A stretch of 64,000 nt of DNA from positions 8,080,912-8,144,911 of the forward strand of contig JASFXZ010000014.1 in assembly GCA_032209605.1 (NCBI GenBank), read 5' to 3'. The notes below the pieces were generated by a model. It saw only the letters and a program-made list of their open reading frames with translations, ran no database searches and was not told the origin of the DNA. The stretch is from Mactromeris polynyma (lineage: Eukaryota > Mollusca > Bivalvia > Venerida > Mactridae). Both the position numbers and the translations under genes were made by a program. Positions 22,101 through 32,679 of the stretch are shown piece after piece (position 1 is the first letter of the stretch; every line of letters starts with the position of its first letter).

Positions 22101-25100
22101 TTTCACATTTCTTGCGCGCTAAATGACCAAAGCTGTCGATGCGCCATAAAACAACATGATAATAATAATAATTCAGTATAACTTGAATTTCAGGTGATTG
22201 ACGCCTTTCTGCACATGTACATGATGCCAAAGAAGAATGTCCATCATATTGTTTCAGTTATTATGACTGCCATTTTTCAGGGTAATTTTGAGTTTTCCGG
22301 ATACTTAAACGAGGTAAAATTTGAAAGTCACATACATCAAGTGTTTACTGTTCTCTAAAAACATTATTATAATGCACTTTATTGTATATTTGAACTATTT
22401 CAATCTCAAGTATCCACATTTTCTTTGTCTAGTATGGATATGATTGACAAGTGTGATTCTTGGATTATGCCAGTAGTTCTTCAAAATTACTCTCTTGTAA
22501 CTCCCGGTACATTCTTGTTAAGTAATATCTAACACCATTTGTAAATAATATTCAAAAGTTTAACTGCCATCGACATTGATCTCAAATTTATTAAAAATGT
22601 TATCTTTTAAGAATCGGAAAATACTTTCACTTACAAAATGGCCGTGCTATTTTGTGATGAGCAGTAGTTGACTAATGAATTTTGCATTCTTTAACTATTT
22701 TAAGTTCATGTCTCATTGACTGTCACAGTTAAAAAGTACTATGCAGCTGCTTACAAATGCTAAGGTGTATCTTTCATGAACTTTGGAAATGTTGAATGTT
22801 TGAAATATTGCAGATTCAGTTACATCAGTATGATGAATTGATTGGTGCCGTAAATGAAGATCAGAATCACTGGGTTCTTATTGTAAGTACTTGACTATTT
22901 TTGGTGAACATATAACTGAGGCAGTTCTGTTAAATATGTTTATTCACTAGTGTATATACTAATCAACTAACCACAAGTAACTCATTCCCAGACTCACAGT
23001 GCAGTGCAGTAGAGCATACATGCTTGTAATATGATACACCAGTTATATTCCTTGGTTAATCCTTTATAAACATTGCCCCATATCATTTTGCCCAACATCA
23101 TTGTCTTACAACGATTGTATTATATGAATATCATTGTGGTAAATCGACTGTAGGAACATTGTATGTGTTGACCACTTCAGTATCCTTATGTAGCTGAGGT
23201 ATTATGATATTTACTTCTTGAAAATGTGAATACTACTTTTCATAACCATATTAATTGGTTTGGTACACATTTCATTCCATTTCTAATCATTCAACATGGG
23301 TTTTTTTTCCAGATCATTGTTCCAAATGCTCAATGTTTAGTTTACATGAACCCTCTTGGGGAGAGTCAGTCAAAATGTGCTGTGTACCTAAATAGATGGA
23401 AGTAAGTAAACATGCCATTGCAAAAACTATTCAGTTCTGCACTTTAATGTTCAAGTGACGCCATCAGTATAACCTTTGGTTATTTTCAGATGTTATTAGG
23501 TACTGTATGAAGTCACTATACACATGGAAGAGTTGAGTGTATGTGATTTTGATGTAACATTGATTGCTGTGTAATTTTTTCTTTTACACTACTGTACCAC
23601 AAAATATCAAGGTGTTGGTGCCAGATATCTCCATAGAAATTTATTAAGGAGCTAGTAGATTCTGGCACTAACCCCTCGATATGTGAATGCATCACATATG
23701 TTTAACAGTAGAAAATACATATGGTTGGCTTTGTCATTTGTGTATCTGTACAGAGATATTTGCACTAAAAATAAGTCTTGATAAACATAATACATGTATT
23801 GTCGAAAAAATTTAAATAAATATTTCTTGACTTAATCTATTTTTCCTTCTGTATTCATAGTGCGTTTCTGCGTGCCAGACGGGACAGAGATATAGATAAA
23901 GATATTACAACTGATGAATGGGAAGTCCACACTGTTTCTCACGACAAGCAGAGTGATGGCATATCCTGTGGGGTATATGTGATAAAGGTATTTCGTCTTC
24001 ATTAGTACAACCTGATTTCCCAGTGGATCTTTAAGAAATTTATATATATTGAAACAACATCGGATAAAGAAACATAAGATAATTAACTCATTGATACCAA
24101 ATAAAGCACCCGAACATTGATACCAAATAAAGCACCCAAACTTGATACCAAATAAAGCACCCGAACTTGATACCAAATAAAGCACCCAAACATTGATACC
24201 AAATAAAGCACCCAAACTTGATACCAAATAAAGCACCCGAACTTGATACCAAATAAAGCACCCAAACTTGATACCAAATAAAGCACCCAAACTTGATACC
24301 AAATAAAGCACCCAAACTTGATACCAAATAAAGCACCCGAACTTGATACCAAATAAAGCACCCAAACTTGATACCAAATAAAGCACCCGAACTTGATACC
24401 AAATAAAGCACCCGAACTTGATACCAAATAAAGCACCCGAACATTGATACCAAATAAAGCACCCAAACTTGATACCAAATAAAGCACCCGAACTTGATAC
24501 CAAATAAAGCACCCAAACTTGATACCAAATAAAGCACCCAAACTTGATACCAAATAAAGCACCCGAACTTGATACCAAATAAAGCACCCGAACTTGATAC
24601 CAAATAAAGCACCCGAACTTGATACCAAATAAAGCACCCGAACTTGATACCAAATAAAGCACCCAAACTTGATACCAAATAAAGCACCCAAACTTGATAC
24701 CAAATAAAGCACCCAAACTTGATACCAAATAAAGCACCCAAACTTGATACCAAATAAAGCACCCAAACTTGATACCAAATAAAGCACCCAAACTTACCAA
24801 ATAAAGCACCCGAACTTGATACCAAATAAAGCACCCGAACTTGATACCAAATAAAGCACCCGAACTTGATACCAAATAAAGCACCCGAACATTGATACCA
24901 AATAAAGCACCCGAACATTGATACCAAATAAAACACCCAAACTTGATACCAAATAAAGCACCCGAACATTGATACCAAATAAAGCACCCGAACATTGATA
25001 CCAAATAAAACACCCAAACTTGATACCAAATAAAGCACCCGAACATTGATACCAAATAAAGCACCCAAACTTGATACCAAATAAAGCACCCGAACTTGAT

Positions 25101-26248
25101 ACCAAATAAAGCACCCAAACTTGATACCAAATAAAGCACCCGAACATTGATACCAAATAAAGCACCCGAACATTGATACCAAATAAAGCACCCGAACATT
25201 GATACCAAATAAAGCACCCGAACATTGATACCAAATAAAGCACCCGAACATTGATACCAAATAAAGCACCCGAACATTGATACCAAATAAAGCACCCGAA
25301 CATTGATACCAAATAAAGCACCCAAACTTGATACCAAATAAAGCACCCGAACATTGATACCAAATAAAGCACCTGAACATTACCACTTTTGTTACTTTGT
25401 AATTTTGCTTTGTGTTTAACATCTTCTGTTAAATGCAATTTGGATAAGAATTCTCTGCTGTTTAATTATTTAGAAATGTAATGGAGTACTTTTTATTTGT
25501 CAGTTTGCCAGGCAATACTTAAGTGGTGAGGCAATGGGCAAACGTTGGACGCAGGAAGACATAGAAAAGGAGAGGCTGCGCCTACAATTAGAACTGATAT
25601 CTGTTGGAGTGAAAGCTGAGGTAGTATTATCTCTTACATAACATGACTAAATGTAGGGACACAAAAACATAAATAACAATACCAATAAATGTTATTTTTA
25701 ACAAATTTAGTAATTGATGATAAGTAATGCCTTAATTTTGGGGATCAACATTTTTTAGCAATAAAAATAACTCCTTAACATCTTGTGATCCAATCCAACA
25801 TGGATAAAAATTGTATGTCACAAAATATTTAACTGAAATTATCAGTATTACTGATTGAAATCTGAATATCCAGAAATAAGAATAGTCAGAAAAGCATATT
25901 TCAGATGAGAATTTCACAATAATTGTACTCTATTTCAGCCCTCTATGATGAGGAAACTGAGATCTCCAAAGCCAAAGGTAGGTTAACTAAAACATTCATC
26001 ATTAATCTTAACAGAGCTGTAACATTTCATTCTAGGGTGTGAATATGAATGATAATCCAGACCATGTGTGAAACAATTAAATAAAAATAATATTTGAAAA
26101 ATTGAAGAGCTGAGTATTACTCTCTATATTATGTATATTATCTAGATGAACACAATATAAACAGTATCAACTTTTTCAGAGAAAAATACCATCATCTGTG
26201 AATGTGAAGAGAAAGAAATTTGATGGAATTCGCTGTTGTATATTATGA
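19119..26248 (+). CDS. C48 (Ulp1/SENP-like) cysteine protease, intron-rich gene B (11 exons, 343 aa)
   Basis: Inferred exons: 19119-19197, 19838-19900, 20207-20353, 20832-20944, 22194-22313, 22814-22882, 23313-23401, 23861-23987, 25504-25620, 25939-25977, 26180-26248. All acceptors end in AG and all donors are GT; phases run 1,1,1,0,0,0,2,0,0,0 and the sum is 1032 nt ending in TGA. The acidic N-terminus (MSTAQPERKQEEEPNLPEAA) is followed by a C48 domain with LNSKLSDE/VIDAFLHMY, His in NEDQNHWVLI, then YMNPLGE, then Gln and Cys in KQSDGISCGVYVIK. Asn stands exactly 17 residues after the His, where Ulp1-type enzymes have Asp. A basic tail (SSVNVKRKKFDG) may be a nuclear signal. The likely role is processing of SUMO or a ubiquitin-like protein; the substrate is unknown. 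Introns hold a SINE, a truncated retroelement (21476-22171) and a 25-bp minisatellite (24091-25380). Exact exon borders are by eye; the mutual phase fit is strong support. Confidence 0.85.
19481..19670 (+). mobile_element. tRNA-derived SINE in intron 1 of gene B
   Basis: CACTCGATTAGCTCAGTCGG (A box), then GATTCAAAACCCCGGC (B box) and the TTCTTCCATGAAAATTTGAC body, ending soon after CTTGTGGAGGAGCAGGTTTA. It is the same insertion as in the introns of copies A, C, D and E. Confidence 0.75.
21104..21462. repeat. Probable decayed transposon fragment in intron 4 of gene B
   Basis: TATGGCCCCCACCATTCGAA, CGTCCTTCCGTCTGTCTGTA and GAGTTATGGCCCTTTTTTAC are phrases often met in dispersed bivalve repeats. 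No protein homology could be assigned. Confidence 0.35.
21463..22184 (+). mobile_element. 5'-truncated jockey-like non-LTR retroelement with target duplication
   Basis: The element body is 21476-22171. It starts inside ORF1 (GGCCCCCTCATCTGTACAGA), keeps the ORF1 C-terminal Pro/Lys-rich coding region (to the stop at 21933) and the 3' end, and terminates in an AAT repeat. A 13-bp target duplication TTCAGTATAACTT flanks it (21463-21475 and 22172-22184). It inserted nine bases before the acceptor of gene B exon 5. The sequence is nearly identical to 29940-30629, so insertion was recent relative to the older repeats. Confidence 0.88.
21476..21935 (+). pseudogene. ORF1 C-terminal fragment of the retroelement
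   Basis: The open frame (extending upstream by chance to 21405) matches the Pro/Lys/Thr-rich tail of the 474-aa ORF1 at 28980-30404, ending in the acidic SDMEDDSDGISV and MLSDEET. The zinc knuckles are missing because of 5' truncation. It is not a host exon. Confidence 0.85.
24091..25380. repeat. 25/26-bp minisatellite (about 50 units) in intron 8 of gene B
   Basis: The unit is TTGATACCAAATAAAGCACCC plus RAAC; some units read ACATTGATACC (26 bp) and one near 24795 lacks GATA. R is mostly A or G with no strict order. Every unit contains AATAAA on the + strand, the gene's sense strand, except two near 24930 and 25010 where AATAAAG became AATAAAA (AATAAA still intact). Since the period is 25, all three minus-strand frames are open for hundreds of codons (up to 504), which is an artefact. 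Confidence 0.97.
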
Positions 26249-26927
26249 TATGAAGATTTGCAGTGGTTTTTCCGCCAACTATTTGCACACCCCTTGTACA
26301 TATAAATATATTAGTGCTATTAATTGCATCACAGGTGTGTGTGAGTGTTCTTATTTACATATGCTCAATTATACTACCAGAAATCATTTTTATTCTTGTG
26401 ATTTCATAAGGTTTCAATGATAAACCAAGATTCTTAATTGGGTGCACAGCTCAGTACATTATTCAATGAGTTAATATTTACTATAAAATCCATTGTATTT
26501 TTAAATGTTAAATCACAATTATGCAATTCATAATAAATTTTAACTTTAGGTAGGTTCATTGTTCAACTTATCAGTTTATATTCAACTGGAATGTATGGTG
26601 GCAACTTTCTGCCACCAGTTAACTACTTAATTAACTAGATAATTATCTGGTTAACTAGATAAGTATCGTGATAAATTTTCATACTAAATGAATATCTTAA
26701 CTGCCACCACTTACCCACAAATCATTTTTAGAAAAGTGTTAAGTAGTTAACACGAGAAATATGTAGTTAACTATCTATATAACAACGCGCTTAACTAATT
26801 AATTATCTCGTTGACTAAATATCCAGTTACTTAACTCGTTAACCACTTGATGAACTAGAATATTATATAGTTAACTAGATACTTATCACAGTCACCTTCC
26901 TATATTGTTATCTGAACAAAAAGTACG
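26249..26927 (+). other. 3' UTR of gene B, then a TTAACTAGATAA-rich stretch
   Basis: An AATAAA at about 26531 is a plausible polyadenylation signal for gene B. From 26600 to 26890 the words TTAACTAGATAA, GTTAACTA and TTAACTAGTTAA recur in both orientations, forming a loose palindrome-rich patch. No ORF was found. Confidence 0.45.
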
Positions 26928-28362
26928 ACCACGTTGTTGACTTTAGCTGACTTTGTGATTTTGGAACATTGCTTGTGAATAGTGAAACGTCTTGGTGACG
27001 CTCAGAACAGAACGCCACACACTAAAAACCTGTTCATAATATTCTCATTAAAAAGCTTACCAGTTTTAATGTGGTCTTGGAATTACATTTATTTTGAAGT
27101 TCTGTTTTCAAGATTCACTTACAATGCTTCTGTAATACGGGTCCTGATTTATTTATAGCTACTAATACATTATATGGGATGTTCTCTCTAAAAATGAACA
27201 GATAATATTGTGAATATCAATACCAGGTCTACTTTTAAGGAGTGTCATAAAACACCTTTTTTTAAACACTCCACATTAATATTTTTGACTTCACTGATTC
27301 TAATTAGGAAAACCTATATTTGCACATCATTCTATTATCCATTTTGGTTGAGTTTTTCAATTGTCATACCAGACATTTGTTTTATAGCTTCGTGTTCTTA
27401 GTGTGCATAATTTATATAATTATCTGAATGTAATATGTTTGACTACGATTGTATGTTGTGAACTGCAATAATCTGTGATATTTAAATGTCTTTCTTTGTA
27501 TACAAATGTATAATATTGTGATAATGGTATTAGTAAAGTTGCAATTTGTGCTATAATTTTTTTTTATTGTGAAACTTTTAAATTTCTGTGATATTAGCGA
27601 TAGAAATAGCCGTATATTCTTGTTTGTGCTATCCTAGGTGTTAGTGTGTATGTCATGAATATTAAATGCACATGACTTTTTTTTTTTTGTTACAATTATT
27701 ATTTTAATACTGATATAATTATAATGTTTCAATTATCCATGTTCTCCTTTGCCGAGATAAATATTATTATTACTACAGCATGCACATTATAACTTCAATC
27801 ATTCTATTTTGTGAAACTATACAATAATGCTGTATTGATATCATGTAGATCAAATTTGTGTTATACATATAATTATTAGTATTATTTAATAAAATAAGTT
27901 GAATAAACTGCTTTAGTAAGATACATTGGTAGAACTGACCAATGGCTATTTGTTTATGCAACAAATTCTCCAATGAAGATTTGTTTGACCGGGTATCGGC
28001 GTTAACTGGTGAAAAGTAAATCAGTTCTAGCTTGCACCCGGAGCAATAAACGTCATTCAAGTTAAAAAACAAAACAATTATCAATTTTATTTCGTTGATA
28101 TCAGTACGGCAAGATAAAAAATGAATTAATCTTAGATATGCAAACTGTTAGATAAACTCGCTATTATTATAATTTTAAAGGATGTTTAATATGAAATTTA
28201 CCAAAGTCAACGGTAATCTTTCAATTTGGGAAATATGTTGATTCTGTTTTTAACAATGACACAAATTGAAAGATGCAGGTACAGTTTTCCAGAGCTTTTT
28301 ACATTCAAAAATGAAATTTCATCTCTGGTTTTTAATCTGACCTGATATACATTACAGAGACA
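26928..28362. repeat. Segmental duplication D4 (left part), copy 1
   Basis: It matches 57467-59743 in direct orientation (TTAGCTGACTTTGTGATTTT.. onward). Copy 2 has an extra internal direct duplication and an expanded 17-bp tandem repeat. No supported ORF in either copy. Confidence 0.8.
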
Positions 28363-30884
28363 TTGGTTTAATATCTCCCCAGCTGGAGGGGGGCTAGAAT
28401 TCACCAGCTGTCGCACTACAGAGGGGTACGACCCCCCCACTGTGCCTACCCGTTTGCTGTGGGCTGCTACCCGTGTCGCCTGATGAGAGGATCCTGGTAG
28501 TTGAGCGGGTTCTGAGTTGGCAATCTATACTTGGTTCTCTCAATACACTGCTTTGGCCTTAAGTTGGGCTAAACGGGAGGTCTGGAAGGCCCGTCCAGAT
28601 CAATCGGCTAGTCATGCCAAGCCCCACGATATATTGTACCCCCATGTCAATTTATATTTGTTTAATTTATAAATACATACATTATCTCGTTGACGACTTT
28701 CACGATTTACCTTTTTACTTATCTGTATCTTGGAAGGCGGTGGCCCATGGGCCAATCGGATACTTGTTTGGCCTTTAACTGACATTCGAAATTTTCCAAA
28801 GTTTGTTTTAAGCTTGTAAAATGTTCTGAGGGAACTCATTTGTCCAGTTTAACCCTTTTATCACGAGTATATCATTGATGTATCCCTGTCATGACCAGTG
28901 TTGGATGTCCCCTGGTCATGTCCCCTTGTTGGACTCTGTGGCGGGTGGGGAGCATCAATGATGAACTAATTCAATCAGCATGGCAACCCCAAAAAAAGCC
29001 AAGCGAACACTCTCAGAGTCTGACTCTGAGACAGACATATCACACATGACCCCCCAAAATTTCTCTCGTTTCATTGTTATAAAATCTTCAGATTCAGAGA
29101 AACCAATTACCAAACTTTCCCCCTTTGTCATACAGAAGACTTTGCAATCCATTCTCGGAACGCCAAGGTCCGTGAAGAAATTGAAAGATGAAACGTTGCT
29201 GGTGGAATGTTCCACCATGCAACAAACAAAAAACCTTTTAGGTCACAAACAATTCTTTGGGTTGGGGGTCGTTATAAAACCCCACCCATCACTAAATTCT
29301 TCCAAAGGTATTATTCGTTGTAGGGATCTCGCATGTTGCGAGTCCCTCGACGAAATAAAAACTAATCTCCAGGGGCAGGCTGTCTCTGAAGTCAAACGTA
29401 TCTCAATTAAGAGAGACGGTAAGATTATCCAAACAAACACTTACATACTAACATTCTCAACATCTGTACTTCCATCCAGCTTAAAAATTGGGTATGAATG
29501 CGTTCCGGTCTCTGTGTATGTGCCAAACCCTCTGCGCTGTTACAGGTGTCAGAGGTTTGGCCATCACGAGACCAGATGCACAAATATTCAAGTTTGTGCA
29601 GTCTGTGCACATGAGGGGCCAGACCATGATTCTAAAGTCTGTCATGAGAAACCCCTCTGTGTAAATTGCAAGGGTTCCCACCCTGTTTTTTCAAAACATT
29701 GTCAGTCGTGGAAGACTGAGAAAGACATTTTAGAAATTAAATATAACCAGGGTGTTTCTTTTGTAGAGGCAAGGAGGGTTGTACAGAACCGCCAGAGGGA
29801 CCAGACACAGGCTAGCAGTAATGCTAGCTATGCCAACAAAGCCGCCCCTTTGGCGAACATCCCTCCTTGTCACTCTTGTAGTGATCTTATCAAAATTTTA
29901 ATAGAAAAGTATCCTCAGATTGCAGAGGACCTTAAAGGTCTGGCCCCCTCATCTGTGCAGACACAGAGACAGCCTGCCCCAAAGGTTCCTCCCCCTGCAC
30001 CAAAAACATCCAATCAGCCAAAAAAACCTGTTATACCCGAAAAACCAAAATCCATTCCTCCAAAAACCAAATCACCAGCCCCTCCTACTACCAAGAAACC
30101 AATACCCACTCCAACTAAGGCCACATCGCCTGCCCCTACTACTACCAAACCTAAGGTGAAATCTGCACCAGCAAACCAGCAAAATAACAGCAAACCCACT
30201 TCCCAACCTCCTAAAGAAAAACCTGCAGGTCACAAACCTTCACCACCATCACCCACACCAAAGCCATGTAAAAAACCATGTAAAACAAAAAGTTATGAAA
30301 CCCCCCTCAACAACAAGTTTGAATGTCCTAGTGACATGGAGGATGACAGTGATGGAATCTCTGTCTCAGGGGATGAGAGCATGCTCTCTGATGAAGAAAC
30401 TTAGTTTTTTATTTTATTTTTAACTTATTTTTTAATAAATCTGGAAATACGCCTTTCACAGTACATTTTTTCTCATTGGCTGTGTTGACCTTCAACCAGT
30501 CCGCTAACTAGTTAACATTTACAAGTATATCACGTTACCTTTTTTAGTTTCACATAATTTCACATTTCTTGCGCGCTAAATGACCAAAGCTGTCAATGCG
30601 CCATAAAACCACATGATAATAATTAAATTTTTTAGTCTCATTGAGACTATACAAGTTGGAAAATTCATAAGCTACATCATAGAGATTGGCTTTTACAACA
30701 AGCTATGATATTTATAATCTAAAATCTCATATTATACTATATTTACCCCAATTTAACATAAACAAGTATATCACGTACCTTTTTTAGTTTCACATATTTT
30801 TTACATTTCTTGCGCGCTAAATGACCAAAGCTGTCGATGCGCCATAAAACAACATAATAATAATAATAATAATTGGTTTAATAT
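28363..30884 (+). mobile_element. Jockey-like non-LTR retroelement, ORF1 only, with 12-bp target duplication
   Basis: The target duplication TTGGTTTAATAT is at 28363-28374 and 30873-30884. The element body 28375-30872 has a GC-richer 5' UTR of about 600 bp, one long ORF (28980-30404), a 3' UTR and an (AAT)n tail. The block at 57467-60225 carries the same target once without the element (about 59742-59755), an empty site. No ORF2 (endonuclease/reverse transcriptase) is present. The 3' end occurs twice (about 30405-30629 and 30735-30872). Confidence 0.88.
28980..30404 (+). CDS. ORF1 (gag-like, CCHC zinc-knuckle protein) of a jockey-like retroelement, 474 aa
   Basis: This is an intact open frame from ATG (MATPKKAKRTLSESDSETD) to TAG. 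Residues about 35-175 look like the RNA-binding domain that precedes the knuckles in jockey/I-type ORF1 proteins (..LLVECSTMQQTKNLL..). At about 185-245 lie three Cys/His clusters: CYRCQRFGHHETRC (CX2CX4HX4C), CAVCAHEGPDHDSKVC and CVNCKGSHPVFSKHC. The C-terminal third is low-complexity Pro/Lys/Thr (residues about 325-440) and ends in an acidic tail (MEDDSDG..MLSDEET). Such proteins bind element RNA and act as nucleic-acid chaperones. It is followed directly by the 3' UTR, with no reverse transcriptase, so the element would depend on another for mobilisation. The open frame and clean target sites imply recent activity. Confidence 0.9.
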   Translation: MATPKKAKRTLSESDSETDISHMTPQNFSRFIVIKSSDSEKPITKLSPFVIQKTLQSILGTPRSVKKLKDETLLVECSTMQQTKNLLGHKQFFGLGVVIKPHPSLNSSKGIIRCRDLACCESLDEIKTNLQGQAVSEVKRISIKRDGKIIQTNTYILTFSTSVLPSSLKIGYECVPVSVYVPNPLRCYRCQRFGHHETRCTNIQVCAVCAHEGPDHDSKVCHEKPLCVNCKGSHPVFSKHCQSWKTEKDILEIKYNQGVSFVEARRVVQNRQRDQTQASSNASYANKAAPLANIPPCHSCSDLIKILIEKYPQIAEDLKGLAPSSVQTQRQPAPKVPPPAPKTSNQPKKPVIPEKPKSIPPKTKSPAPPTTKKPIPTPTKATSPAPTTTKPKVKSAPANQQNNSKPTSQPPKEKPAGHKPSPPSPTPKPCKKPCKTKSYETPLNNKFECPSDMEDDSDGISVSGDESMLSDEET

Positions 30885-31340
30885 ATGTTAATATGTATCA
30901 AACTGCTTTATTATTTAATAAACGACCTCTCATAGCCAAGGTGCATCGCTACAAGGCGAAAATGATATATATTGCGTATTAGTTATTCGTACCATAGGGT
31001 AGACGACAAAATATTTGCCAGTCAAATACCCTAAATACTTTCAAACATCCTACCTCACATGGTTTTACTCTGGTGGGTCACATAGTGTTACATTGTAAAT
31101 AGTGTCATGTCTATTGTTATATATTTATGTATAATCTCATACATTGTTGTTGTTTCTTCAGGTAAAATTTTAATTGTTTGTGTATCTTTTATGACCTGCC
31201 TATTATAATGGTTTATGTAGCATTATGTTGTAAACATGTATATTTCATAGAGGCTCACAGGGAAGACTGTGTGCCCAAACTATGTTGTCTCTTTAAATAA
31301 AGTTGTTATTTTTATTATCATTATTATTACACCTTCCTTT
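30885..31340. repeat. Segmental duplication D4 (right part), copy 1
   Basis: It continues the match to 59756-60225 (GTTAATATGTATCAAACTGC to TCTTTAAATAAAGTTGTTAT). It ends in an ATT repeat that joins the lead-in of the 39-bp array. Confidence 0.75.
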
Positions 31341-32226
31341 TGATTTCCTGTGGTAGGGAGAATAATAATCTTTCACTGACTTCTGGTGCGGATAGAAATA
31401 TCTGGCTCAAGGGTCACTGGTTTCTGGTGGGATAGAAATATCTGCCTCAAGGGTCACTGACTTCTGGTGCAGATAGAAATATCTGGCTCAAGGGTCACTG
31501 GTTTCTGGTGGGATAGAAATATCTGGCTCAAGGGTCATTGGCTTCTGGTGCGGATAGAAATATCTGGCTCAAGGGTGACTGGCTTCTGGTGCAGATAGAA
31601 ATATCTGGCTCAAGGGTCACTGACTTCTGGTGCGGATAGAAATATCTGGCTCAAGGGTCATTGGCTTCTGGTGGGATAGAAATATCTGGCACAAGAGTCA
31701 CTGACTTCTGGTGCGGATAGAAATATCTGACTCAAGGGTCACTGGTTTCTGGTGGGATAGAAATATCTGGCTCAAGGGTCACTGGTTTCTGGTGGGATAG
31801 AAATATCTGCCTCAAGGGTAACTGACTTCTGGTGCGGATAGAAATATCTGGCTCAAGGGTCACTGGCTTCTGGTGCGGATAGAAATATCTGGCTCAAGGG
31901 TCATTGGCTTCTGGTGCGGATAGAAATATCTGGCTACAGGGTGACTGGCTTCTGGTGCGGATAGAAATATCTGGCTCAAGGGTCACTGACTTCTGGTGCA
32001 GATAGAAATATCTGGCTCAAGGGTGACTGGCTTCTGGTGCAGCTAGAAATATCTGGCTCAAGGGTGACTGGTTTCTGATGCAGATAGAAATATCTGGCTC
32101 AAGGGTGACTGGCTTCTGGTGCAGATAGAAATATCTGGCTCAAGGGTGACTGGTTTCTGATGCGGATAGAAATATGGCTCATGGGTGACTGACTTCTGGT
32201 GCAGATAGAAATATCTGGCTCAAGGG
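31341..32226. repeat. 39-40 bp minisatellite array with lead-in, about 21 units
   Basis: The lead-in TTCCTGTGGTAGGGAGAATA is followed by units GATAGAAATATCTGGCTCAA-GGGTSACTGRYTTCTGGTG. The unit is the same as at 1-1140, but with more GTCAC variants. The right side (AAGGGCTGAAAGGAACTTTT) differs from the R1 sequence that follows the other two arrays. Confidence 0.95.
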
Positions 32227-32679
32227 CTGAAAGGAACTTTTGTAATGCCCCCCCGCATCCCCGGATGAAATCTGTGTCTGACCTGATGGTTGAAGCGCAG
32301 TAACCATTATTTGAGTGTGTTCCATAAAATTGTGCCTGTGTGTTACGTTCGGACATTGCTTACTTGAGGTCCCGATGTATCTTCTTAGGCACACTGAATA
32401 ATGGGCTATTCGAAACCTTGTATTATTCAAAATAAATTTTCAGACTCAATTGTACGAGGTCTGACAGTATTTTCCTGCTGACTATCTACAGTCATACCAG
32501 GTTGTTGTTGCCATGGAGCCGACATTGTCATGCCACAGTTTGATAAAACGCAGCAGTCACGTAACATGATACCGAATGTAGTTACATTTACCAGACCATG
32601 GATTATAACATGATACCGAATGTAGTTACATTTAACAGAGACCATGGTTTAGAACATGTACAGATACTTGCACTTAGCA
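32227..32679. other. Unassigned stretch with a short direct repeat
   Basis: GAATGTAGTTACATTTAMCAGA with CCATGG occurs twice (about 32574-32605 and 32617-32647). No ORF was supported; two overlapping minus-strand frames begin inside the minisatellite and are artefacts. Confidence 0.4.

Noticed and set aside
24091..25380. CRISPR-like array of regular repeats
   Set aside because: Direct head-to-tail units without unique spacers, in a eukaryotic intron.
23832..25438. Very long minus-strand open frames (504, 444, 234 and 214 codons) reading (GALFGIKFGCFIWYQVRVLYLVSS)-type repeats
   Set aside because: They are produced by the 25-bp minisatellite, which lacks minus-strand stops in all three frames. 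They overlap each other and are antisense to a well-supported intron.
28375..28979. Host CpG island or promoter upstream of the 474-codon ORF
   Set aside because: The sequence lies inside the target duplications, so it is the 5' UTR/internal promoter of the retroelement, not a host promoter.
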